From the NCBI RefSeq assembly GCF_003112535.1, contig NZ_BEWA01000007.1:62001-126000 (forward strand): DNA of 64,000 nt. Reading direction: 5' to 3'. Numbering within the stretch: position 1 is the stretch's first letter; every line of letters starts with the position of its first letter. The stretch comes from Streptomyces rishiriensis. GTDB lineage: Bacteria; Actinomycetota; Actinomycetes; Streptomycetales; Streptomycetaceae. The notes beneath the pieces are model-generated. The model was not told where the DNA came from. It worked only from the letters and a program-made list of their open reading frames with translations, and did not search any database. Both the position numbers and the translations under genes were made by a program. Positions 46,010 to 54,020 of this stretch are shown here, in pieces.

Positions 46010-48133
46010 TCAGAAAAGGCGCATGTCTCCGGGCTGAGCGTCCTTCTTCTGGCGCTTCCGGCGGCGACGCCGTCCTCGGGCAGGACGGGGCAGATGTGGC
46101 TGCCGGGCCTGCTCCGGAAGATTCTCCCAGGTGGGTCGCAGGCCGTGGATCGCGACGTCCCCGACGAGCCCCTTCAGGTAGTTCCGGGTCTCCTCGTCCG
46201 TGGAGTAGATCACGGTCGCCCGGCTCGCCCTGGTCATCAGCACGTGGTACGCGTGCCGGACGAGGCGGGCGAACTCGTCGTCTTCCACGCTCTTCGGCTT
46301 CACCTTGGGATCGAACGATCCGGGGACGGCAACCCGTTTGACGCCCGCCTCCTTGTCGGCCCGCTCCTTGCCCCGGCGGAACACCCAGCGGTCGCCCCGG
46401 CGCACCATGTCCTCGCCCATGATCACGCCGCACCAGTCCCACTCGAGGCCCTGCGCGGTGTACACACAGCCGATCTGGCCGAGTCCGTTCTCGTGCACGG
46501 ACCAGATCTTGGACGGCGGCACGGTCTTGTTCTCGCAGAAGGACTCGCTGTCCGCATTCCACGGCCGGTGCCAGTCTCCGATCCGGACATCCGGCTCGAG
46601 CCGCTTCTCCTTCCCCAGGGGCTTCGTCCAGGGCCAGCAGTATCCGGCGACCATGCGCGCGGAGGCTCCCGCCATGGCCTCGGAACGGATGATCCGCTCC
46701 AGCTCCTCCGGGCTGTCCACGACCTCGACGTGCATCAGCCCGTCCGGGGTCCACGACTCCGGCTCCGCGTCCGACACCCCCAGCGCGCCCCGCACCCAGC
46801 GGATGTAGGCGTCGCTGCCGCCACACCGGAACTGTTCCCGCAGGCCGTAACGGACCAGCTGGGCGTCGTAGCGTCGGGCCGCGTCCTCCACGAGAGCGAC
46901 GGTGCCGACCTCCTGCGGGCGCACGGACTGGCCCTCGTCGAGGAAGAACACCGTCAACCGAGAGGCGTCGAGGAGTTCGTCCACCTGGGGTTTCGTGCCC
47001 CAGTCCTCGGGCTTCCAGAAGCGGTTGGTGGAGCGGTCGCGCAGGCGGTGCGCCTCGTCGCAGATCAGTACGTCCAGGGGCGGGTCGGGCGGGGTGACGA
47101 AGTTGCTGAAGTAGGTGAACGTCTCCTTGAACTCCCGGTCGCCGTAACCGACATGCTCCTGCAGGGCGCCGTTGAACGCCCTGCTGCCACTCGCGTACTT
47201 GACCGTTCGGCCATCGGCCTCCAGTTCGGCCTTGAGCTGGAGGCCGATGGCGCTCTTGCCCGTGCCGGCGCCGCCCGTGACGAGGAAGACGACCCGTCGC
47301 TCGTCGGGGAGGAGGGCGGGCCGCTGGGGATCGGGAAGCACCTTGGCGGCCGTGTCGAGGATCTGGTCCGCGACCTTCTTCTGACGACCGCGCAGGGTGA
47401 AGACCGTGTCCTCGCCGCTGGAGCGAATCATGGCGTCGAGCAGCGGGGTGTTGCGCAGGCCCATGCTCCGTAAGAGGATTTCGGCCGCCGAGTCGGCACC
47501 GTCGGGGCCGAAGCTGCTCCGCAGGTCCGACAGCAGTTGGGCGCGGCGGTCGCTGGTGTAGACGCGGGCGTAGGAACCGGTCGGCGCGTCCAGGCCGACC
47601 AGCGGGAGCACGGAGGCATCGGTGGCGTTGTGCAGATAGGCGAAGCCACCGCATTCGAAGTCCAGCCCGTGCAGCGGCCCTCTGGCACCCGTGAACGCCT
47701 CGTAGTATTGGCGCAGTTGCAACACGGGGTGCTTCTTCTCCCCCATGCCCGGGACGTGCACCAGGTCCGCGGTGGCTTGCTCCACCCGGGTCACCGTCGA
47801 CCACCGCTTCAGCTCGACGAGTTGGACGGACAGCCCGTTCTCCCCGGGGTGATGACCCACGAGGACCACGTCGATGAGCTGCGGGCCCCCGGCGCGGTCG
47901 GTCTCGTCGAGCGTGGCCGCGCACTCGACTACCATCTCGACGTTCCCGCGGTCCGCCGCGACCAGATCCTCGGCGAGATGTACCAGGCTCTCCGCCCAGG
48001 CGGAACGTTCGGTCAACGAAGCGTCGGTGTTGAGGAAGTGCTTCCACCTCGCGGCGAGATGGGGCACCATGCGGCGTCTTGAGTTCAGGTTCAGCAGATC
48101 ACGCGCTGCCAGTTTCAGCAGGAGCATGGACAC
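46010..48133 (-). CDS. Nuclease-like plus SF1 helicase protein (DUF2075), copy 1
   Basis: 707 residues from GTG complementary to 48131-48133; an ATG two codons later is an alternative. N-terminal residues 60-130 contain LIDVVLVGHHPGENG and VQLVELKRWS, spaced like the D...ExK of a PD-(D/E)xK nuclease. The helicase part has Walker A VTGGAGTGKSAIGL near 284, Walker B VLICDEAHRLRD, VFFLDEGQSVRP, REQFRCGGSDAYIRW, CVYTAQGLEWDW and VLMTRASRATVIY, all motifs of superfamily 1/DUF2075. The C-terminus is strongly basic (ARGRRRRRKRQKKD). A DNA or RNA processing role, probably in phage defence, is inferred. It is paralogous to the next gene and shares its leader. Confidence 0.85.
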   Translation of the reverse strand: MSMLLLKLAARDLLNLNSRRRMVPHLAARWKHFLNTDASLTERSAWAESLVHLAEDLVAADRGNVEMVVECAATLDETDRAGGPQLIDVVLVGHHPGENGLSVQLVELKRWSTVTRVEQATADLVHVPGMGEKKHPVLQLRQYYEAFTGARGPLHGLDFECGGFAYLHNATDASVLPLVGLDAPTGSYARVYTSDRRAQLLSDLRSSFGPDGADSAAEILLRSMGLRNTPLLDAMIRSSGEDTVFTLRGRQKKVADQILDTAAKVLPDPQRPALLPDERRVVFLVTGGAGTGKSAIGLQLKAELEADGRTVKYASGSRAFNGALQEHVGYGDREFKETFTYFSNFVTPPDPPLDVLICDEAHRLRDRSTNRFWKPEDWGTKPQVDELLDASRLTVFFLDEGQSVRPQEVGTVALVEDAARRYDAQLVRYGLREQFRCGGSDAYIRWVRGALGVSDAEPESWTPDGLMHVEVVDSPEELERIIRSEAMAGASARMVAGYCWPWTKPLGKEKRLEPDVRIGDWHRPWNADSESFCENKTVPPSKIWSVHENGLGQIGCVYTAQGLEWDWCGVIMGEDMVRRGDRWVFRRGKERADKEAGVKRVAVPGSFDPKVKPKSVEDDEFARLVRHAYHVLMTRASRATVIYSTDEETRNYLKGLVGDVAIHGLRPTWENLPEQARQPHLPRPARGRRRRRKRQKKDAQPGDMRLF

Positions 48134-48144
48134 GAGGAGGATCC

Positions 48145-48207
48145 CCCAGGGCACGAGTGACTCGTGCGGGTGGGGGCATGTCCCGTGGGGAAGCCCGTCG
48201 GGCCGCA
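48145..48207 (-). promoter_or_regulatory. Leader element A, shared with the paralogous gene
   Basis: It contains a perfect GCACGAG/CTCGTGC hairpin (48151-48167), then GACTCGTGCGGGTGGGGGC on the plus strand (from 48159), and GGAAGCCCGTCGGGCCGCA (48189-48207). The same blocks occur in the same order at 50221-50306. It ends next to CTGGGGGA, the likely ribosome site. Confidence 0.8.
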
Positions 48208-48302
48208 ATGACTTCTGGATCTTAGGAAGTGACGTCCCGACGTGACGCACAGGACGCGTCAGTCGGCTGGAAGCACGGAGATCGTGGCCGGATATCGCGT
48301 GC

Positions 48303-50213
48303 TCACCGCCGCAGAAGGGGCTCCTCGTTCGTGGCAGGACGCGGCTCCGGCCGGACGGCCACCAGTTCCCGCAGCTTCTCCCGTGTCTCCGGATCAGTCG
48401 AGTAGACGATCGTTCCGACCATGCCCCGCGTCAGAAGCACCTTGTACGTGTTCCGGATGAGACGGTCCACGTCGGTGTCCGATACCGACTTCTTGAAGAC
48501 CGGGTCCTTCGACGCAGTGCGGTCCGTGATCCAGTGGTCACCCCGCCAGACCAGGTCCGGGCCGATGATGACGCCGGACCAGTCGTACTCGAACCCCTGC
48601 GCGGTGTAGACGCAGCCGATCTGCCCGAATCCCGCGGGGTCGGTGGCCCACAGCGCGGACGGGGGCGCACCGGAGACCGACCGGTCCCCGCGCAGGTTCC
48701 ACGGCCGGGCCCATCCCCCGATGACGACGTCGGGCGGCAGCGGGTCTCCGGGCTTCGGCTCGGGCGACCACCGCCAGCAGTAGCCCGCAGACATCCGGGC
48801 GCCGTATTTCTCGGCGCGGCGGGCGTCCAGAAACGCCTCCAATTCCTCAGGGCTGTCGGCGACCAGCAACTGCATGCGGTCGTCGGGCTCCCATACGACA
48901 GGCCCGCCGGGCTCCAGGCCGAGAAGCCGGACCACCCAGCGCAGGTAGGCGTCGCTGCCCCCGCAGCGGAACTGGCTCTCCAGGGGGACGACATGGCAGT
49001 CGATGCCCCGTCGGGCCGCGGCCTCACGGATTTCGCCCACGGTGCCCATCTCACCGGGACGCACCACCTGATGCTCGTCGAGGAAAAAGACCGGTACGTG
49101 GGCGACGTCGATGAGTTCGTCGATCTGGGCCCGGCCGGTCCGCAGGGCCGCACGGGTGTATCGGTTGGCGGAGGTCTCCCGGATGCGGTGCGCCTCGTCA
49201 CAGATGAGAGCGCCGAGAGCGTTCTTCTCCGTGGTCATGAAACTGTTGAAGTACTTGAAGAGATCCTGGACTTCGCGTTTCCGGGAGCCGGCCACCTTGC
49301 GCATCGTCTTGGTGAACGACTGCGAGCCGGTCGCGTGAACTGCGGCCACACCCCGCCGGTACAGCTCGCCGAGCAGTTGAAGCGCGATGACGCTCTTCCC
49401 GGTACCGGGGCCACCCGTGACGATGACGACTTCCTTGTGGTCGGCGCGCTTGGCCCGCTCCACCGCGTTGAGCACCATGCGGTAGGCGACCTGCTGCTCG
49501 TCGAGGAGGACGAACTGCTGCCGCTCACGCACTTCCTCGGCTGCCACGGACATCAACTGCTTCGACGGCACGGTGGCTCCTGCGAGCAGTTCGTCCGCCG
49601 CGCGGGCACCGGGGCGCTTGTCGCTCAGCTTCGACCGGAGGTAGTCGAGGAACGCACCGCGACGCTCCCCGGTGAAGAGCAGTCCTCGCGCGTCACGCTC
49701 GATCTCCCGCAGTCCCGCCACCCCGAACTCGGTGGCGTTGTGCAGGAAGGCGACTCCCTGGATCCGCTCGCCGTGCTCGGCCACCGCGCCGTTGAAGTTG
49801 ACCAAATAGTCGCGGTATCGCTGCACCTGCTCGATCGGATTGAGCACGGGGTGCGCGTAGGCGTCGACATGGCACAGGGTGGGGTCGTCCTCGTTCGGCA
49901 GCGCCTGGCTCCACTGCTTGAGCTCCACCACGACGTACGACGGCTCTCCCGTGACCGGGTGCACTCCGGCGAGGACGACGTCGGCTCGCTTGCTGTTCAG
50001 TGGGAGCGCGTACTCCAGCATGACCTCCACGTCGCCCAGGCCGGCGTCGTTGAGGGCTGCGGCCAGGACGGGAAGGCTGCGCTCCCAGGAACGCACTTCC
50101 GAGGCGCCGGGCCGGTAGCCGTGCATATGGGCGAACTGATCGGTGAGGTGCAGGAACAGTGAACCGTCGAGTGCCATGACGGCGACCGTTTTCGCGGACG
50201 CGCGGAACAGCAA
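48303..50213 (-). CDS. Nuclease-like plus SF1 helicase protein (DUF2075), copy 2
   Basis: 636 residues from TTG complementary to 50211-50213, chosen because CTGGGGGAA stands 5-12 nt before it, exactly as in copy 1; an ATG complementary to 50175-50177 is the fallback. N-terminal ADVVLAGVHPVTGEP and VVVELKQWSQ have D...ExK spacing. Helicase motifs: GGPGTGKSVIALQLL near 265, ALICDEAHRIRE, VFFLDEHQVVRP, ESQFRCGGSDAYLRW, CVYTAQGFEYDW and VLLTRGMVGTIVY. It lacks the basic tail of copy 1. The two proteins align throughout at moderate identity, so the duplication is old. Confidence 0.85.
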   Translation of the reverse strand: MLFRASAKTVAVMALDGSLFLHLTDQFAHMHGYRPGASEVRSWERSLPVLAAALNDAGLGDVEVMLEYALPLNSKRADVVLAGVHPVTGEPSYVVVELKQWSQALPNEDDPTLCHVDAYAHPVLNPIEQVQRYRDYLVNFNGAVAEHGERIQGVAFLHNATEFGVAGLREIERDARGLLFTGERRGAFLDYLRSKLSDKRPGARAADELLAGATVPSKQLMSVAAEEVRERQQFVLLDEQQVAYRMVLNAVERAKRADHKEVVIVTGGPGTGKSVIALQLLGELYRRGVAAVHATGSQSFTKTMRKVAGSRKREVQDLFKYFNSFMTTEKNALGALICDEAHRIRETSANRYTRAALRTGRAQIDELIDVAHVPVFFLDEHQVVRPGEMGTVGEIREAAARRGIDCHVVPLESQFRCGGSDAYLRWVVRLLGLEPGGPVVWEPDDRMQLLVADSPEELEAFLDARRAEKYGARMSAGYCWRWSPEPKPGDPLPPDVVIGGWARPWNLRGDRSVSGAPPSALWATDPAGFGQIGCVYTAQGFEYDWSGVIIGPDLVWRGDHWITDRTASKDPVFKKSVSDTDVDRLIRNTYKVLLTRGMVGTIVYSTDPETREKLRELVAVRPEPRPATNEEPLLRR

Positions 50214-50220
50214 GGACTTC

Positions 50221-50306
50221 CCCCAGGCAGCACGAAAAGACTCGTGCGGGTGGGGGCGTGTCCTTCGAGACTCCACCGGAGTGGAGCGGAAGCCCGTCGG
50301 GCCGCA
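50221..50306 (-). promoter_or_regulatory. Leader element B, shared with the paralogous gene
   Basis: It holds a GCACGA/TCGTGC hairpin (50229-50246), GACTCGTGCGGGTGGGGGC from 50239, and GGAAGCCCGTCGGGCCGCA (50288-50306). Compared with element A it carries about 20 extra bp with an inverted repeat CTCCAC/GTGGAG (50271-50286). Confidence 0.8.
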
Positions 50307-50605
50307 TTGACGATATGCCTGAGAGTACCTGGCGGTGCTCGCCGAAGCAGGGCTGGTGGGAGCGGTGGCGGCGAGCTCTGCCCGGTCTCCCCTGTGCGGC
50401 TAGGAGAGCCCACCCCGACGGATCAAGAATCTGCCGTGACAGTTGCGGTGCGCGCGGCTCCTCCACGAGAGCCTGGCCCGGCTCGTGGCCACTGCGTTGC
50501 GGCTGGTGTCGCCGCTGTGGAGCGCCATGGCATACGAGTCGAGTCCGACCGACTTCAGCCGGTCGAGGACGACGTCGAGCGCCGCTGCCTTCTCACTGAC
50601 GAAAG
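50307..50605. other. No gene recognised between leader B and the rnpB terminator
   Basis: About 300 bp. Several open frames cross it but none has a ribosome site or family-like sequence. It should contain the promoter of nuclease-helicase copy 2. Confidence 0.45.
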
Positions 50606-50637
50606 AAAGGGCCTCCGACGCAGGTCGGAGGCCCTTT
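50606..50637. terminator. Strong terminator, probably of rnpB
   Basis: AAAGGGCCTCCGAC (50606-50619) and GTCGGAGGCCCTTT (50624-50637) form a perfect 14-bp stem with a GCAG loop. Read on the minus strand it is followed by a T-rich tail (TTTCTTTC), so it is oriented to end the rnpB transcript. Confidence 0.88.
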
Positions 50638-50660
50638 ACAGGAAAAGCCGCAGGTGGCGG

Positions 50661-51067
50661 CAGACGAGTCGGGCTGTACGCCGGGTTCTGTGCCGAGGTC
50701 TCTCGCGAGGGCCTCGGTGACGGCCATCCATCTAGGGCCGGCGTTGCCGCCGGCCTCGTGCGGTCTACCCGCGGACTCGGGCGGGCAGCCCTCGAACGTC
50801 CGCGCAGAGCACGTTTTACCGTGCTCCTTTTGACCTTGCTCCGGGTGGGGTTTACCTAGCTGCCCAGGTCGCCCTGGGCACTGGTGGTCTCTTACACCAC
50901 CGTTTCACCCTTACCGGGGGCCGAAGCCCCCGGCGGTCTGTTTTCTGTGGCACTGTCCCGCGGGTCACCCCGGGTGGCCGTTAGCCATCACCCTGCCCTG
51001 TGGAGCCCGGACGTTCCTCGGGAAGTCCCGTGAGGGACTCCACGCGGCCGCCCGCCCGGCTCGTCTG
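50661..51067 (-). ncRNA. rnpB: RNase P RNA, bacterial type A
   Basis: The reverse strand carries the conserved core elements: GGGTGATGGCTAACGG, then GGCCCCCGGTAAGGGTGAAA, GGTGGTGTAAGAGACCACCA, AGGTAAACCCCACCCGGAGC, and near the 3' end GCCCTAGATGGATGGCCGTC and AGAACCCGGCGTACAGCCC. The ends pair as helix P1 (CAGACGAG with CTCGTCTG), which sets the limits to within a few bases. The catalytic RNA trims the 5' ends of tRNAs with the protein RnpA. It overlaps the 3' end of the EamA gene on the same strand. Confidence 0.96.
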
Positions 51068-51967
51068 CCGTGTCGACCATGTTACCGGGCGGGAGTCGCG
51101 CTTCGGTCCCGCAGCCGTCGCCAGGACCGAGCCCGCGAGGATCAGGGTGAAGGCGGCCACGATCGTCGCCGTCAGGGGCTCGTCCAGGAACAGGGCGCCC
51201 GCCGCGACCGCCACGGCCGGGTTGACGTACGTGATGACCGTGGCGCGGGTCGGGCCCGCCTCCTTGATCAGCTCCATGAAGGCGACGAAGGCAACGCCGG
51301 TGCAGACGACGCCCAGGGCCGCGAGGGCCAGCACGACGGTGGTGGAGGGGATCTCCGCGGGGCGGGTGGCGACGGCGGCCGGGGCGTAGACCAGGGCCGC
51401 CAGAGCCAGGCACGGGGCCGTGAGGTGGAGGGAGGAGACGTCCTTGAGGTGGCGGGCGGCTATCAGGGGCGCCGTCGCGTAGCCGACGACGGTCAGCAGG
51501 ACCTCGGCCAGGGAGCGGGCGTCGCCGCCGGTCAGATGCGGGACGGTGAGGACGCCGACCCCGGTCAGGCCCAGGGCGAGGCCGGCGACGCGGCGTGCGC
51601 CCAGCTGCTCCGTGTCACCGAAGAAGCGGGCCAGGGCCACCCCCACGATGGGGACGCCCGCGATCAGCAGTCCGGCGGTGGAGCTCGACAGGTGCCGTTC
51701 CGCGTCGGTGAGGGTGAACCAGGGGCCGATGATCTCGATGACCGCGAAGGCCAGCATGGGCTTCCAGTGTGTCCGCACGGTGCCGGTCAGACCGCGTTGG
51801 CGCAGGGCGAAGGGGAGCAGGAGGGCCGCGCCGACGGCGCAGCGGGTGAACACGACCACGGACGGGGAGAGGCCGTCCTGGCCGTCCACCGCCACTTTGA
51901 TCAGGAGGTAGGGGATCCCCCACACCACTCCCATCAGGGAGAACAGGAACCAGCCGCGAGCAGTCAT
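50981..51967 (-). CDS. EamA (DMT) family transporter
   Basis: 328 residues with ten predicted helices in two EamA repeats: the first begins FLFSLMGVVWGIPYLLIKVAV, the second ATAPLIAARHLKDVSSLH. The conserved PxxxxxxxxxxLxEP pattern appears as YVNPAVAVAAGALFLDEPL near residue 250. The last 45 residues are hydrophilic, and the final 28 are encoded by the 5' end of rnpB. It follows the AraC gene by 24 bp on the same strand, so the AraC protein may control it. The exported metabolite is unknown. Confidence 0.9.
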   Translation of the reverse strand: MTARGWFLFSLMGVVWGIPYLLIKVAVDGQDGLSPSVVVFTRCAVGAALLLPFALRQRGLTGTVRTHWKPMLAFAVIEIIGPWFTLTDAERHLSSSTAGLLIAGVPIVGVALARFFGDTEQLGARRVAGLALGLTGVGVLTVPHLTGGDARSLAEVLLTVVGYATAPLIAARHLKDVSSLHLTAPCLALAALVYAPAAVATRPAEIPSTTVVLALAALGVVCTGVAFVAFMELIKEAGPTRATVITYVNPAVAVAAGALFLDEPLTATIVAAFTLILAGSVLATAAGPKRDSRPVTWSTRQTSRAGGRVESLTGLPEERPGSTGQGDG

Positions 51968-51991
51968 GGGAGGAGTCTGGGCCGGTTCCGG

Positions 51992-52813
51992 TCAGGTGTC
52001 TTGAACGCTGTTGCGGTAGGCCGCCGGGGTCACGCCCAGGACGCGGCGGAACCAGCGGGTGAGGTGGGCCTGGTCCGCGAAGCCGACCAGGGCGGCGACC
52101 TCGGCCGGGCGCAGGCCTGATTCCAGCAGGGCTCTCGCCCGGGTCACCCGGTACTGGGCGAGCCAGGCGTACGGCGGGATCCCGGTCGTCGTGCGGAAGG
52201 CGCGCAGGAGCTGGTAGCGGGACAGGCCCAGCTCGGCGGCGAGGTCGGCCAGCGAGGGCGGGGCGAGCAGCTCGTCGGCCAGGCGGGTGCGGACGGCATG
52301 GGTGATGTGCTCGGCGCCGGGGATCGTGTCGCACACCGGGCGGGCCGTGGAGTGGCGTCGGGCCAGCGCCGTCAGCAGCCACGGGAGCCGCGACTCGGCC
52401 TCCAGCGGGTCGGGGCGGACGGTCAGCTCCGTGTGGGCGAGGCGCAGCGCGGCGGCGAGTTCGGGATCGTCCAGGAGGGGCTCACGGAAGTGCGGTGTGC
52501 CGCCGAGGACGCCCTCGGTGAGGAGGCCGGGGACCGCGTAGAGGGCGCGGTAGGCGTAGCCGCCGGTGGTGTCGCCCGGGCCGCCGGTGTGGGTCTCGCC
52601 GGGGTCGAGGACGACGATGGAGCCGGGGCCGGTGCGGATGTGGCCGCCGCGGTAGGCGATGATCTCCGTCCCCTCCACGCACACCCCGACGGTGAACTCC
52701 TCGTGTGCGTGCGGTGCGTAGACGTGCCGCTGGAAGCGGGCGGTGAGCAGGTCGAGGGGCGGCCCGCAGCGGCCCAGCCTGGCTCTGGTCCACCACGCCT
52801 GTTCACGGTTCAT
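51992..52813 (-). CDS. AraC family transcriptional regulator
   Basis: 273 residues. The N-terminal cupin-like sensor (YAPHAHEEFTVGVCVEG, then VVLDPGETHTGGPGD) is followed by two helix-turn-helix units, PPSLADLAAELGLSRYQLLRAFRTTTGIPP and GLRPAEVAALVGFADQAHLTRWFRRVLGVTP, typical of AraC. This AraC-EamA arrangement often controls an exporter. The ATG complementary to 52811-52813 fits the sensor start; longer in-frame extensions cross the heptamer repeats and are rejected. Confidence 0.93.
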   Translation of the reverse strand: MNREQAWWTRARLGRCGPPLDLLTARFQRHVYAPHAHEEFTVGVCVEGTEIIAYRGGHIRTGPGSIVVLDPGETHTGGPGDTTGGYAYRALYAVPGLLTEGVLGGTPHFREPLLDDPELAAALRLAHTELTVRPDPLEAESRLPWLLTALARRHSTARPVCDTIPGAEHITHAVRTRLADELLAPPSLADLAAELGLSRYQLLRAFRTTTGIPPYAWLAQYRVTRARALLESGLRPAEVAALVGFADQAHLTRWFRRVLGVTPAAYRNSVQDT

Positions 52814-52938
52814 GCGCCACCCCCGGTCGTCCCCACGTGCGCTCAGGGGGTGCAACGCGTTCGGGGGCGGTTCCATGCCGGGCCGGGGGCGGGGCGGCGG
52901 CACGAGGACTGCACGAGCCCCGGCGGCGGAGGTGCGAC

Positions 52939-52980
52939 GGCAGGCGGCAGGCGGCAGGCGGCAGGCGGCAGGCGGCAGGC
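52939..52980. repeat. Heptanucleotide tandem repeat in the AraC/yaaA divergent promoter region
   Basis: GGCAGGC is repeated six times without a mismatch (52939-52980). It lies between the divergent AraC (start 52813) and yaaA (start 53049) genes. A seven-base unit in a promoter region can change spacing by slippage. Confidence 0.9.
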
Positions 52981-53048
52981 GGCGGAACCGGGGCCTCCGG
53001 TGGCACGCCGTACGCTGTGCTGCTGAGTTCGATGTGAGGAGATGTCCC

Positions 53049-53831
53049 GTGCTGGTCCTGCTGCCGCCCTCCGAAGGCAAGGCGTCCTCCGGACGCGGCG
53101 CCCCGCTCAAGCCCGAGGCGCTGTCCCTGCCCGGGCTCGGCGCCGCCCGCGAGGCGGTTCTCGAAGAGCTGGTCGAGCTGTGCGCGGCCGACGAGGACAA
53201 GGCCCGCGAGGTGCTGGGGCTGAGCGAGGGACTGCGCGGCGAGATCGCGAAGAACACACAGTTGCGCACGGCGGGCGCGCGGCCGGCCGGGGAGATCTAC
53301 ACGGGCGTGCTGTACGACGCCCTCGGCCTGGCCTCCCTGGAACCCGCGGCGAAGCGGCGCGCGGCCCGGTCGCTGCTCGTGTTCTCGGGACTGTGGGGCG
53401 CCGTCCGGGTGACGGACCGGATCCCGTCGTACCGGTGCTCCATGGGCGTGAAGCTGCCGGGCCTCGGCGCGCTGGGCGCGCACTGGCGTGCGCCGATGGC
53501 GTCCGTGCTGCCCGAGGCCGCCGGGGAGGGGCTGGTGCTGGATCTGCGGTCGGCGGCGTATGCGGCGGCGTGGAAGCCGAAGGGCGAGGTCGCGGCGCGG
53601 ACGGCCGGGGTGCGGGTGCTGCACGCGCCGACCCGCAAGGTCGTCAGCCACTTCAACAAGGCGACGAAGGGGCGGATCGTGCGCAGCCTGCTGACGGCGG
53701 GAATCGCGCCCAGGAGCCCCGCGGAACTGGTGGAGGCGTTGCGGGATCTCGGCTACACGGTGGAGGAGCACGCGCCGACGCGGAACGGCACCGCGTGGGC
53801 GCTGGACGTCCTGGTGGACGAGGTCCACTGA
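53049..53831 (+). CDS. yaaA: YaaA family peroxide-stress protein (DUF328)
   Basis: 260 residues, GTG start with GAGGAG at 6-8 nt. The family start is VLVLLPPSEGKA, followed by TGVLYDALGL, LLVFSGLWGAVRVTDRIPSYRCSMGVKLP and KVVSHFNKATKGRIVRSLL. YaaA limits free iron and DNA damage during peroxide stress in E. coli. The length is normal. It precedes the palindromic repeat array. Confidence 0.92.
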   Translation: MLVLLPPSEGKASSGRGAPLKPEALSLPGLGAAREAVLEELVELCAADEDKAREVLGLSEGLRGEIAKNTQLRTAGARPAGEIYTGVLYDALGLASLEPAAKRRAARSLLVFSGLWGAVRVTDRIPSYRCSMGVKLPGLGALGAHWRAPMASVLPEAAGEGLVLDLRSAAYAAAWKPKGEVAARTAGVRVLHAPTRKVVSHFNKATKGRIVRSLLTAGIAPRSPAELVEALRDLGYTVEEHAPTRNGTAWALDVLVDEVH

Positions 53832-53865
53832 AGGAGGCCAACTGAGGGATGTCCGCCGAGGGAGG

Positions 53866-53962
53866 TCCTCCAGTCCTCCAGGTCTGGAGGGCCTCCAGTT
53901 CCTCCAGGTCTGGAGGGCCTCCAGTTCCTCCAGGTCTGGAGGGCCTCCAGTTCCTCCAGGTC
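53866..53962. repeat. Palindromic 26-bp tandem repeat array between yaaA and the aldolase gene
   Basis: A 26-bp unit recurs with perfect period (for example GGTCTGGAGG at 53881, 53907 and 53933, and GGTC again at 53959). Each unit contains two self-complementary cores, CTGGAGGGCCTCCAG and CCTCCAGGTCTGGAGG. It can fold into several alternative hairpins and may act as a terminator or attenuator. Confidence 0.9.
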
Positions 53963-53972
53963 ATTGCAGCAT

Positions 53973-53990
53973 GTGCAACGACCTTTGCAC
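53973..53990. promoter_or_regulatory. Inverted repeat upstream of the KDPG aldolase gene
   Basis: GTGCAA-CGACCT-TTGCAC is a perfect 6-6-6 inverted repeat 31-48 bp before the ATG, placed like a repressor operator. TTGCA also occurs at 53964 and 54005. Confidence 0.5.
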
Positions 53991-54020
53991 GGAGTGCGCG
54001 CCGATTGCAGGATGAGGCGC

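Noticed and set aside
50244..50859. Open frames across the leader of nuclease-helicase copy 2 and rnpB
   Set aside because: They cross a structural RNA and its terminator; no ribosome site or recognisable sequence.
50661..51067. rnpB as an attachment site of an integrated element
   Set aside because: No integrase gene and no duplicated rnpB end was seen in the island; position alone is not evidence.
53866..53962. CRISPR array between yaaA and eda
   Set aside because: The repeats abut without unique spacers and are palindromic; there are no cas genes.
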